Shown here one piece after another: positions 7,510 through 13,612 of a stretch of DNA of 49,316 bases; within the stretch, counting starts at the first letter, position 1; the number at the start of each line of letters is the position of its first letter. The stretch comes from CAZQSS01 sp964596405 (GTDB taxonomy: Bacteria; Patescibacteriota; Patescibacteriia; Magasanikbacterales; UBA10003), in NCBI GenBank assembly GCA_964596405.1, contig CAZQSS010000004.1:1-49316 (forward strand), read 5' to 3'. The notes under the pieces were generated by a model. That model searched no databases, was not told the origin of the DNA, and saw only the letters and a list, made by a program, of their open reading frames with translations. The position numbers and the translations under genes were made by a program.

Positions 7510-7608
7510 ATGCCCCCATAGCTCAACGGATAGAGCAAACCCGTCCTAAGGGTGAGATGGGGGTCCAATTCCCTCTGGGGGCAATTAATAAGGGCATTGG
7601 TACGGGGT
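7500..7608. repeat. inverted repeat enclosing tRNA-Arg(CCU)
   Basis: CCCCGTACCA at 7501-7510 is matched by TGGTACGGGG near 7599-7608, so the tRNA gene sits inside a roughly 109-base closed stem. The size resembles the H2 elements elsewhere in the window. Confidence 0.55.
7512..7583 (+). tRNA. tRNA-Arg (anticodon CCU), atypical
   Basis: The acceptor GCCCCCA/TGGGGGC pairs fully and the D-arm GCTC...GAGC is normal. The anticodon loop GTCCTAA gives CCU. The T-loop reads TCCAATT instead of TTCRANN, the anticodon stem has one mismatch at its outer end, and no CCA is encoded. It may be functional but is degenerate compared with typical tRNAs. Confidence 0.65.
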
Positions 7609-7690
7609 CATAAGGGATGGATGGGGGTTCGATTCCCTCTGGGAGGAATTGATGTGGGGGTTGAGGAGCAAACCCGTCCTACCCGCCCGC
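7592..7690 (+). pseudogene. tRNA fragments
   Basis: A T-arm-like piece (GGGGGTTCGATTCCCTC, 7623-7639) and a D/anticodon-like piece (GAGCAAACCCGTCCTA, around 7663-7680) repeat parts of the neighbouring tRNA-Arg without forming a whole cloverleaf. Confidence 0.55.
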
Positions 7691-7779
7691 CCTATCTGCC
7701 AACAGGCAGGCTTTGGCGGGAGGGTGAGGTGTGGGATTGCCTGCCGGTGGCATTGGCCATGGCAGGCTCAATATTATAA

Positions 7780-7853
7780 GGGCCCATAGTACAGTGGTAG
7801 TACGCCGCATTCGCATTGCGGAGACGGGGGTTCGATTCCCCCCGGGTCCACCA
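7780..7853 (+). tRNA. tRNA-Ala (anticodon CGC)
   Basis: The cloverleaf is complete: acceptor GGGCCC/GGGTCC including a G3:U70 pair, which is the alanine identity element; D-arm GTAC...GTAC; anticodon arm CCGCA-TTCGCAT-TGCGG; T-arm GGGGG-TTCGATT-CCCCC; encoded CCA. Confidence 0.93.
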
Positions 7854-7953
7854 CGCCCCACGTCAAGGTTCATAGGGTATCTGAATTCACATAAAAGAAT
7901 TTAAGTGTTGATTATTTTATTAGGTAGTTTTAAGAACCGTAGCATGGGGCGTG
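7851..7953. repeat. 103-base inverted-repeat structure after tRNA-Ala
   Basis: CCACGCCCCA (7851-7860) pairs with TGGGGCGTGG (7944-7953), and an inner GGTTC/GAACC pair extends it. GGTCCACCA at 7953-7961 repeats the tRNA 3' end. It has a similar span to H2 elements but lacks their core. Confidence 0.6.
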
Positions 7954-7960
7954 GTCCACC

Positions 7961-7993
7961 AAAAACACTGATCTGTGGATGATCGGTGTTTTT
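7961..7993 (+). terminator. terminator downstream of the tRNA cluster
   Basis: AAAAACACTGATC and GATCGGTGTTTTT form a stem. The loop holds TGTGGATGA, one mismatch from a DnaA box. Confidence 0.75.
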
Positions 7994-8230
7994 GTATACG
8001 CTAGTCTATACAAATAGGGTTTAGTCATAGTGGATAGGTTATGGATAAACTAGGTATATCTTGTAGATAGCATAAATAGGACTTTGATTATCCTCATTAT
8101 GTCCACAGATGCACAAGCCAAAGTCGGAGCAGAAGCGGGACAAATGTTTCACATGGAACAATTATAAGTCAATATTTGAAGAATAATAAGAAAAAATAGC
8201 TTATTTAAATAGCTTATAAGTGTCGTAAAA
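7974..8230. other. candidate replication origin region
   Basis: No ORF is seen. DnaA-box-like sequences (consensus TTATCCACA, both strands) are TCATCCACA at 7974-7982, TTATCCATA at about 8039-8047, TTATCCTCA at 8088-8096 and ATGTCCACA at 8099-8107. An AT-rich stretch follows at 8161-8215, a possible unwinding element. Two parS-like sites flank the region. No dnaA gene is present in the window, so this is inference. Confidence 0.45.
8145..8160. promoter_or_regulatory. parS-like centromere site 2
   Basis: TGTTTCACATGGAACA differs from TGTTNCACGTGNAACA only at the central G. Confidence 0.78.
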
Positions 8231-8251
8231 GGTCAAAAGTATCAAAAAACC

Positions 8252-8275
8252 GTCCCGCGCTGCGGGACGGTTGTG
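8252..8275 (-). terminator. terminator of the histidine phosphatase gene
   Basis: ACCGTCCCGC/GCGGGACGGT hairpin just after the stop at 8282. On the minus strand it is followed by TTTTTTGATAC. Confidence 0.75.
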
Positions 8276-8281
8276 TCTGTT

Positions 8282-8947
8282 TTAGAGTTTGTCTTTCCAA
8301 GGCACAATGTTCTCGGCCTGGAGAACGAGGCGGGAGTGGCCGTTCTTGACGACTCCCTCGTAAATGGTAATTGAGGCGTTTTCCACAATCTTGTTTTTGA
8401 AGCGTTTGACTGCCTCATTAATGGAGAAGTGATCAATCAGGCGTTGAAACAGAATGAGCCAGAAGCCATGAATGACAATGAGCACATCCTGATCGTCATA
8501 GTCCCGGCTTAATGTGCCCATAAAGCTGTGGATTCGGAGTTCAACGTCCGGCCAATTTTCACCGCCCAGGGGACGGAAGTGGTAAAGGCCTTCGCGTTTC
8601 TTGCGCTCCATCTCGCCCGGGTAGGTTTTAGCAATCTCGTCTTTCGTCATGGTGTGCCAAATGCCGCGCTGTGACTCGGCCAAGCGGGGATCCTCGTAGA
8701 TTTTGGCGCGCGGATACATTATCCTCATTGTTTCTTTGGCGCGGGTATAATACGAAGTGTAGTAGACATCAAACCGGTCAAATTCCTGACGGAGATACTT
8801 GCCGGTGATGGCCGCCTGCTGGCGTCCGCGTTTGGTCAGTTTGTAAGCGTAAGTGGCGACTTCGTATTGCGCGCGCTCGTCAACCGAACGAACATTGCCT
8901 TCGGATTCCGCATGACGCACGAGTACCAGTCTCCTCGGCCAGCCCAT
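8282..8947 (-). CDS. histidine phosphatase family protein (phosphoglycerate mutase-like)
   Basis: The 221-residue protein begins with LVLVRHAESEGN (RHxxxxN catalytic motif, phospho-accepting His at residue 12). It later has VLIVIHGFWLILF, the second catalytic HG. This two-His architecture defines the branch 1 histidine phosphatase superfamily. It could be a cofactor-dependent phosphoglycerate mutase or a broad phosphatase; the length is nearer the phosphatase members. The Shine-Dalgarno AAAAGGAG and a boxA-like TATCTTTAACAAC motif precede the start. Confidence 0.88.
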   Translation of the reverse strand: MGWPRRLVLVRHAESEGNVRSVDERAQYEVATYAYKLTKRGRQQAAITGKYLRQEFDRFDVYYTSYYTRAKETMRIMYPRAKIYEDPRLAESQRGIWHTMTKDEIAKTYPGEMERKKREGLYHFRPLGGENWPDVELRIHSFMGTLSRDYDDQDVLIVIHGFWLILFQRLIDHFSINEAVKRFKNKIVENASITIYEGVVKNGHSRLVLQAENIVPWKDKL

Positions 8948-9040
8948 TGTTTTCTCCTTTTGGTTGGGTTGTTAAAGATACCTGCCGTTAATTTATCTAA
9001 AATTTTGTTATTTGTCAAGTATTCTGATTCAAAACCGATT

Positions 9041-9152
9041 ATCCCAGTCGCAAGTGCGTTGTTGTTTAAATGACGGAGTAGATTGGTGCGTGAAACGCCT
9101 GCGGCTTTCTAAAACTAATCAAGAATATTTATTTAGAAACTTGCGACGGGAT
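9041..9152 (-). repeat. H2 structured element, copy I
   Basis: On the minus strand the 5' arm is ATCCCGTCGCAAGT and the 3' arm is ACTTGCGAC-T-GGGAT, with a single extra T. They enclose about 83 bases with the core AGAAAGCCGCAGGCGTT. H1 copy I lies directly beside it on the terminator side. Confidence 0.8.
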
Positions 9153-9215
9153 TGTTACTGCTAACGAAAATTTATTCGTCGCTCTCGCGTCTCTAAATTT
9201 TCGAGCCAGTAACAA
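9152..9215 (-). repeat. H1 palindrome, copy I
   Basis: TTGTTACTG...GAAAATTT pairs with AAATTTTC...CAGTAACAA. It starts directly at the T-run of the terminator at 9214-9240, read on the minus strand. Confidence 0.8.
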
Positions 9216-9240
9216 AAACCCCACAAGTTTCCTTGTGGGG
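9214..9240 (-). terminator. terminator of the small-protein cluster
   Basis: CCCCACAAG/CTTGTGGGG stem followed by TTTTTG on the minus strand, just downstream of the 9263-9787 gene. Confidence 0.85.
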
Positions 9241-9262
9241 GGTTGGGTCGCGAGGCGTTAGC

Positions 9263-9787
9263 CTACGACTGGTTGGTGGCGAACTTCCCGAAGGCGCCGC
9301 GCTTCTGGGTCTTCTTGGGCTTGTTCCTGCCGAGCGCCTTCTCGATCATCTCGAGGCGCGCGGTGCAGCCGTGGGCGCGGCCGCGGTTGCCGGCGGTGAG
9401 CATGTCCCAGCGCTCGGCCGTGATCTCGAGCCCGGCGCGCATGAGCTTGTCGTTGACCGCGCGGAGCGTGGCCTCGGCCTCCTGGACCTTGGGGGTGAGG
9501 TCGACGACCGCCTTCATGTTGGCCTCGTAGCCGATGTCGTTGTTGATGAGACGGCACTTGTTCGCCATGTCGTGGCTGTTGACGATCGCGGCGACAATAT
9601 CCGTGACGTGCATGCGGCAGGTCTTGGCCGCCTTCGCCAGGTTCTCCACCTCGCAGGTCTTGTGGTAGTCCTCGACCGCGATCGCCGTGGCGATCGCCGA
9701 CCCCTTGGCCGCCGCCACGATCTTGGCGACGTGCTCGCTCGTCTGGCGCCGCGTCTTCATCCCGATCTCGTTCCTCTGGGTCTGCAT
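9263..9787 (-). CDS. hypothetical protein, GC-rich gene
   Basis: I set the start at 9787, directly after AAGGAGG, giving 174 residues (MQTQRNEIGMKTRRQTSEHV...). The ORF runs further upstream, but that part lacks a ribosome site. The product is soluble, mostly helical and basic, with a Lys-rich tail (RNKPKKTQKRGAFGKF). No domain was recognised. The gene is strikingly GC-rich compared with its neighbours, suggesting a different origin or codon pressure. It is the last gene of the minus-strand array. Confidence 0.65.
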   Translation of the reverse strand: MQTQRNEIGMKTRRQTSEHVAKIVAAAKGSAIATAIAVEDYHKTCEVENLAKAAKTCRMHVTDIVAAIVNSHDMANKCRLINNDIGYEANMKAVVDLTPKVQEAEATLRAVNDKLMRAGLEITAERWDMLTAGNRGRAHGCTARLEMIEKALGRNKPKKTQKRGAFGKFATNQS

Positions 9788-9872
9788 GGTGTGCCTCCTT
9801 GTCCTCCGTAGCTTTCTTGTCCGCCGTAACTTTAGCGTAGGCGGAAGCGGAGGAGGACGGTTGTGTGGACGG

Positions 9873-10079
9873 TTACGCGAAGTATCTGACCAGAGCCGTG
9901 ATACCGCAGATGAACCCGCCGATGAGCATGCCGAGGAAAGCGCCGGTGAAAAGGCTGGCGACCATGTGGGCGGACGTGCCGTCAACATCGTCTTTCCAGT
10001 GATTTTTCACATCCAGCCAGCCGAAGAACGCACCGATGAAAACGCCGGTCAGAATCGAAACCAACATGATCATCATCAT
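9873..10079 (-). CDS. small membrane protein, two helices
   Basis: The 68-residue product (MMMIMLVSILTGVFIGAFFGWLDVKNHW...) has two Gly-rich membrane helices separated by a polar loop. It ends FICGITALVRYFA. The next upstream ORF (10125-10301) ends FVTGITALVRSFI, so they are tandem paralogues. A GGAGGTT ribosome site precedes it. Function is unknown. Confidence 0.75.
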   Translation of the reverse strand: MMMIMLVSILTGVFIGAFFGWLDVKNHWKDDVDGTSAHMVASLFTGAFLGMLIGGFICGITALVRYFA

Positions 10080-10124
10080 TGGGAACCTCCTTGCTCCGTT
10101 ATTGCGGGGCTGGGTTGTGGACGG

Positions 10125-10301
10125 TTAGATGAAGGATCTGACAAGAGCAGTAATGCCGGTGACAAAACAGATGAAAGAACCAGCGAAAACTCCGAGGGCA
10201 AGGTAAATATTGTCCCGATTGCTTTTTATATTCTTCCAGCCGGAAAACATACCGACGATTGCACCAACGATGATTGTTGTCCAAAAGATTATCGTAAGCA
10301 C
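10125..10301 (-). CDS. small membrane protein with GTG start, paralogue of 9873-10079
   Basis: The ORF starts at GTG 10301 after CTGGAGGTGTGCA and encodes 58 residues (VLTIIFWTTIIVGAIVGMFSGW...GITALVRSFI). It has two membrane helices. The C-terminal GITALVR motif and the FxGW turn match the downstream neighbour. It is easily missed because of its length and non-ATG start. Confidence 0.75.
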   Translation of the reverse strand: MLTIIFWTTIIVGAIVGMFSGWKNIKSNRDNIYLALGVFAGSFICFVTGITALVRSFI

Positions 10302-10340
10302 TGCACACCTCCAGGTTTGTTTGTTGAAAGAACTTTTCCT

Positions 10341-10380
10341 CTTAGCAAAATTCCAGGCGTCCTGAAATTTTTTTAAGAAA
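10341..10380 (-). repeat. leader module copy a
   Basis: On the minus strand: TTTCTTAAAAAAATTTC, a short CAGG-CCTG loop, then GGAATTTTGCTAAGA. It is preceded by a GC-rich hairpin (GCTGGTC/GACCAGC) and followed by boxA-like GTTCTTTCAAC. Confidence 0.8.
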
Positions 10381-10426
10381 GCTGGTCACACGTTGGGGCG
10401 CGACCAGCGGGGTTTGGTGAGGGGAG

Positions 10427-10663
10427 TTATGTTGGATAGCCTCGGTACAGTTCCTTTAGGGCCTCTATACAGATGTAGCTGAAAAGGGCGGCTCCTGCGA
10501 TTCCGAGAATCAGCATGAATCCGTAGAAAATGGCGGGGAACAGATTTATTGGTTGGCTGATGACGAAGTTATAAAATCTGAGCGCCTCATTGAAACCACT
10601 CACTGCGCCCACGAAGCAGAGCATCAGCATGAACCAGTAATACATCTTTTTCAACATCTTCAT
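10427..10663 (-). CDS. small membrane protein, two helices
   Basis: The 78-residue product (MKMLKKMYYWFMLMLCFVGAVSGFN...) has two predicted membrane helices (8-25 and 43-65) and a charged C-terminus (EALKELYRGYPT). The ribosome site is GAGGAGGTGG. It belongs to the array of small membrane proteins. No family was recognised. Confidence 0.7.
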   Translation of the reverse strand: MKMLKKMYYWFMLMLCFVGAVSGFNEALRFYNFVISQPINLFPAIFYGFMLILGIAGAALFSYICIEALKELYRGYPT

Positions 10664-10737
10664 TTTCCACCTCCTCGTTTTTGGGTTTGTTGAACGAACG
10701 ACCGCCTTTTTCAGAACTTTTTAGTATATCACAACTA

Positions 10738-10778
10738 CTTCTTCATCTCGCACCTCCTTGCCCCATTTGATTGGGGCG
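10738..10778 (-). pseudogene. decayed ORF remnant behind an intact ribosome site
   Basis: The block hairpin GCCCC-AATCAAAT-GGGGC plus CAAGGAGGTG precedes ATG-AAG-AAG-TAG, a three-codon ORF. The same block precedes the tiny peptide gene at 12451-12510. A small gene has apparently been lost here. Confidence 0.4.
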
Positions 10779-10791
10779 GGTTGAAGACTGT

Positions 10792-11202
10792 TCAGCGAAG
10801 CAGTAGATATGCGGCTACGGCAGCAGCGATGTATCCACCAATTTTGCTGATGGACAAGTGTCCACTCATGATGGTTTGGTACGAAGCCGCCACCACGACT
10901 TGCATCAGGAGATTGAGAACGTATAACGTCCCGACATTTTGCGACGAAGCGCCCGCTATCATACTGTTGAAGAACAGGAGGCCGAGAGCTCCGAAAAAGC
11001 CGGCGAGCGCGACCATTGTCCAGTTTGCTACGGGGATTGAGAGTCCGTTGCTGTGAAGGGCAAATGGTAACACGCCGATTAGGGCGATCGCGGTGAAACA
11101 CACCGCTGAGACGTTTCCGCTCAGACCACTTCTGTTCATGAAAAGCGGCCAGACACCGAAGAATACTCCGGCTAAGACAGCCTTTACATATAGCTCAATC
11201 AT
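10792..11202 (-). CDS. EamA/DMT-like half transporter
   Basis: The 136-residue product has about five hydrophobic helices, with the pattern of one EamA (drug/metabolite transporter) repeat: AGVFFGVWPLFMNRSG at the start and a C-terminal GHLSISKIGGYIAAAVAAYLLL resembling the last helix. Half-length members work as dimers. The substrate is unknown. The GAAGGAG ribosome site sits in the usual leader module of this region. Confidence 0.65.
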   Translation of the reverse strand: MIELYVKAVLAGVFFGVWPLFMNRSGLSGNVSAVCFTAIALIGVLPFALHSNGLSIPVANWTMVALAGFFGALGLLFFNSMIAGASSQNVGTLYVLNLLMQVVVAASYQTIMSGHLSISKIGGYIAAAVAAYLLLR

Positions 11203-11245
11203 TTTCAGTCTCCTTCCGGTTGGTTTTTTAAAAGATCAATTTCCT

Positions 11246-11284
11246 CTTAGCAAAATTCCAAACGTTTTGAAATTCTCTTAAGAA
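11246..11284 (-). repeat. leader module copy b
   Basis: TTCTTAAGAGAATTTC, loop CAAAACGTTTGG, GGAATTTTGCTAAGA on the minus strand. It is preceded by GCTCCGAC/GTCGGAGC, the end of the upstream unit. Confidence 0.8.
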
Positions 11285-11327
11285 GCTCCGACGTTGGTGT
11301 CGGAGCAGGGAGGTTTGTAAATGATGT

Positions 11328-11522
11328 TTAGAGAAGACTGGTTAAAATGACGACAGCATCACAAATGATGACACCGCTGACCAGACCATAGACTGCTCCG
11401 GAGAAAGCATAGCTGTAGACAAGATCGGGTCGGGGGCTGTCGCTGTCGGCTTTATGGCCGATAATCCCGCCGATGACTGCGCCGACAACAGTTGCCACTA
11501 ACAAGATGATCAAAAGCATCAT
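11328..11522 (-). CDS. small membrane protein, two helices
   Basis: The start is placed at 11522, where GGAGGTGT directly precedes ATG-ATG, giving 64 residues (MMLLIILLVATVVGAVIGGIIGHKADSDS...). Two Gly-rich helices flank a polar loop (KADSDSPRPDLVYS). The longer upstream reading lacks a ribosome site and crosses the leader. Function is unknown. Confidence 0.72.
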   Translation of the reverse strand: MMLLIILLVATVVGAVIGGIIGHKADSDSPRPDLVYSYAFSGAVYGLVSGVIICDAVVILTSLL

Positions 11523-11558
11523 ACACCTCCGCATTGTTTGTTGAAAGAACTGTTTGCT

Positions 11559-11599
11559 TCTTAGCAAAATTCCAGCCGTTCTGAAATTCTCTTAAGAAA
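11559..11599 (-). repeat. leader module copy c
   Basis: TTTCTTAAGAGAATTTC, loop CAGAACGGCTGG, GGAATTTTGCTAAGAA, then GTTCTTTCAACAA on the minus strand. Confidence 0.82.
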
Positions 11600-11642
11600 G
11601 CTGGTCGCGTGTTGGCGCAACCAGCAGTTTGTTGGAATGGAG

Positions 11643-12173
11643 TCAGTTTGAGCCCTTCAGGTTCTCAATCGCTGCGTTTTGGGATTTTAGATCTTCTGCG
11701 CGATCAACCGCCTTCGCCTTCTCGAAAAGTCTGAACATCTCTTCATCCAGGTTGCCGTCGTGGCTGTTTCGATACTGGGTGATCAACTTTTCGATGGCGA
11801 GCCAGAGGACGTTTGCTCTTGTGGTCTCGTCGGCTTTGGGTGTCTCCAAGATCGAGTCGTATAGAAGCACTCCCTCGAACCGCAGCCTACCCTCGCGCGT
11901 ATCGCTCAGGTAGTAGATTGAGACTCGTTCCTTGCGGCCACGGCTTTCGGTGATCCCCGTAATGTCCCAGATTTTCGCGCTGGGATGGCGTCTTCTTGCA
12001 GAGATGATACGGACTTCCAACCAGTTGGTTTTTCTGGCAGGGTCGATCTTGCAGATGCTTCCGATTTGAAACCGCACGGTTCTTTCGCCCAGGTCGGTGT
12101 CGAATAGGGCGAGCATCAGATCGAGTTTTGAGGGTCCTTGGTCGATTGTGAACTCTGCGTTTTGGCGTACCAT
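11643..12173 (-). CDS. hypothetical soluble protein
   Basis: The start at 12173 follows AAAAGGAGGTGCTGT, giving 176 residues (MVRQNAEFTIDQGPSKLDLMLALFDTDLGERTVRFQIGS...). The first half alternates in beta fashion, and the last 60 residues are helical and charged. It has no membrane helix, which is unusual in this array. No domain was recognised. The leader is long (about 150 bases after the boxA-like motif). Confidence 0.7.
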   Translation of the reverse strand: MVRQNAEFTIDQGPSKLDLMLALFDTDLGERTVRFQIGSICKIDPARKTNWLEVRIISARRRHPSAKIWDITGITESRGRKERVSIYYLSDTREGRLRFEGVLLYDSILETPKADETTRANVLWLAIEKLITQYRNSHDGNLDEEMFRLFEKAKAVDRAEDLKSQNAAIENLKGSN

Positions 12174-12337
12174 ACAGCACCTCCTTTTCAACGCGCTGTG
12201 AATCCTGGGTTGTGGCAGGATTCTTACCACCTGACTCTTTGCGGAGCGACATATCCATTCAGATAGGAATTAAAATCATCCAGACTATCTTAAGTATGTG
12301 TACTAACTCCGGGTTGGTTGTTTAAAGAACGTTTTGT

Positions 12338-12395
12338 TTCTTAGCAAAATTCCAGTCCCACCTCTTCGGTGGGCAAGTGAAATTCTCTTAAGAAA
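12338..12395 (-). repeat. leader module copy d, with extended loop
   Basis: Same arms as the other copies, but the loop carries an added CCCACC-TCTTC-GGTGGG hairpin (plus-strand view). GTTCTTTAAACAAC follows on the minus strand. Confidence 0.82.
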
Positions 12396-12450
12396 CCCGC
12401 TCAAAATTTCTGTGAAGAAATTTCTGAGCGGGGAAGTTGTTGTTTACTCG

Positions 12451-12510
12451 TCAGAGTTTGCCATGAAGCATCAAAGCAGTCACTACCACGAGAACGATCA
12501 GGCTCACCAT
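12451..12510 (-). CDS. 19-residue hydrophobic peptide
   Basis: ATG 12510 follows a perfect CAAGGAGGTGGTAA. It opens MVSLIVLVVVTALMLHGKL and a TGA stop. The peptide is a single short membrane helix with a basic end. Position, ribosome site and leader module match the other genes of the array, so translation is plausible. It could instead be a leader peptide or a gene remnant. Confidence 0.55.
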   Translation of the reverse strand: MVSLIVLVVVTALMLHGKL

Positions 12511-12574
12511 TTACCACCTCCTTGCCCCATTTGATTAGGGCGTTTTGGGGGTTGAGAGGATCAGATATGGAGGC

Positions 12575-12787
12575 TTAGTTCTTTTTTGGGCGGAGCCTTT
12601 TGACTTCCGTGGCCACCCAGATCGTCAAGGCGATGAGAAGACAGGCGCCGAAGAGGGTGAAGAAGTCGGCCAGACCATTGGATTCGCCGTTCCAGCTGAG
12701 GATAACCTCCCTGCCGGCATAGACAATTGAGAGACCGGACGCAATGACCATCGCCATCACAACCAGATTGCCGAGTGCATTTTTCAT
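12575..12787 (-). CDS. small membrane protein, two helices
   Basis: The 70-residue product (MKNALGNLVVMAMVIASGLSIVYAGREVIL...) has membrane helices near 7-24 and 41-60 and a basic tail (KRLRPKKN). GGAGGTGTGAG precedes the start, and the leader with GTTCTTTGAACC lies just upstream. Function is unknown. Confidence 0.75.
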   Translation of the reverse strand: MKNALGNLVVMAMVIASGLSIVYAGREVILSWNGESNGLADFFTLFGACLLIALTIWVATEVKRLRPKKN

Positions 12788-12823
12788 CTCACACCTCCAT
12801 TGGTTGGTTCAAAGAACATTTAT

Positions 12824-12867
12824 TTCTTAGCAAAATTCCAAATGTTTTGAAATTCTCTTAAGAAACC
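12824..12867 (-). repeat. leader module copy e
   Basis: TTTCTTAAGAGAATTTC, loop CAAAACATTTGG, GGAATTTTGCTAAGAA on the minus strand. It is preceded by the hairpin CCCGCTCA...TGAGCGGG and followed by GTTCTTTGAACC. Confidence 0.82.
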
Positions 12868-12924
12868 CGCTCAGAGTTTCTTTTTGAGAAATCTTGAGCG
12901 GGGAAGCTGGTTGGAGGTTGGGGA

Positions 12925-13140
12925 TCAGTCTTCGTCGGGCGGCTCGATCTCGTCTTTGTAGAGCGGGAGAACTTTGTCGCTGGAGCAAGGACCGAAGATC
13001 GTGGCGAGGAAGAAGAAGCCTGCGACATACATGATTGCCACAGGGTGGATGGTTCCGCCGGTCACTTCGCGAACGAAGCAGGTGATGACCATCACAATCA
13101 TCGACATCGTCATTACCACCGTCTGCAGGTAAGTGAACAT
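12925..13140 (-). CDS. small membrane protein, two helices
   Basis: The 71-residue product (MFTYLQTVVMTMSMIVMVITCFVREVTGG...) has two membrane helices and a very acidic tail (YKDEIEPPDED). It is the first gene of the array and has a roughly 295-base structured leader from the promoter at 13447-13479. GGAGGTGTAAA sets the start. Confidence 0.75.
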   Translation of the reverse strand: MFTYLQTVVMTMSMIVMVITCFVREVTGGTIHPVAIMYVAGFFFLATIFGPCSSDKVLPLYKDEIEPPDED

Positions 13141-13156
13141 TTTACACCTCCATTGG

Positions 13157-13440
13157 TTGGTTTAAAGAACACTCGACACCTTTCCACATTAAGGGTGGTG
13201 ATGAATCTTGGTAATGGCCTTAACTCGTCCAAAGACGAATCTTGACCGACCAAGGGAGACAAGTCGTTGGTCTTGACGAGTCGAAACCCATCGGAAACCT
13301 GGACTTACTTGTCCGAACGATTAGCTCGGTCTTGAAACCTACCTAATCGTTTTCACCCTCCTTAATCTAGAAAGGTTAACCTTTTAGACTGTCAAACTAC
13401 TGTATTCTGAGCTTATTTTCTGATTTGTCGCCCATTTCAT
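13157..13440 (-). promoter_or_regulatory. long structured leader of the small-protein array
   Basis: No convincing ORF is seen. Several inverted repeats occur, including CGATTAG/CTAATCG, GACTCGTC/GACTTGTC and a GACGAATC/GATTCGTC-type pair. The leader ends in boxA-like GTTCTTTAAACC. It could be a cis-regulatory RNA; no known riboswitch class was recognised. Confidence 0.45.
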
Positions 13441-13446
13441 CATTTA

Positions 13447-13479
13447 ACAATATAGTATATCACAAAATCAGAATCTTGT
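13447..13479 (-). promoter_or_regulatory. promoter of the small-protein array
   Basis: On the minus strand TTGACA, a 17-base spacer, then TATACT. It is upstream of the structured leader. Confidence 0.75.
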
Positions 13480-13538
13480 CAAGCCCTGCAGATTGGCTAG
13501 AATTAGCGCAGATTTGTTTTTTTAAGCTCAGTTAAGCT

Positions 13539-13569
13539 TAAAAAACGGCCGCCTTAAGCGACCGTTTTT
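13539..13569 (-). terminator. terminator of hppA
   Basis: AAAAACGG...CCGTTTTT with an inner CGC/GCG pair. A second weaker hairpin (CCTCTCC/GGAGAGG) lies at 13588-13611, nearer the stop. Confidence 0.7.
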
Positions 13570-13612
13570 GGAGATTCAACCTCACCTAACCTCTCCTTTC
13601 TAAGGAGAGGAA

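Noticed and set aside
9233..10376. Several long ORFs on the plus strand of the GC-rich gene
   Set aside because: GC-rich DNA has few stops in all frames; the minus-strand frame has the AAGGAGG start and fits the array.
10721..11101. A 126-codon minus-strand ORF overlapping the half transporter
   Set aside because: It is a shifted-frame shadow; the 10792-11202 frame has the ribosome site and membrane-protein pattern.
10341..12867. Leader modules as a CRISPR array
   Set aside because: The repeats are spaced by whole genes, are imperfect, and no cas genes are present.
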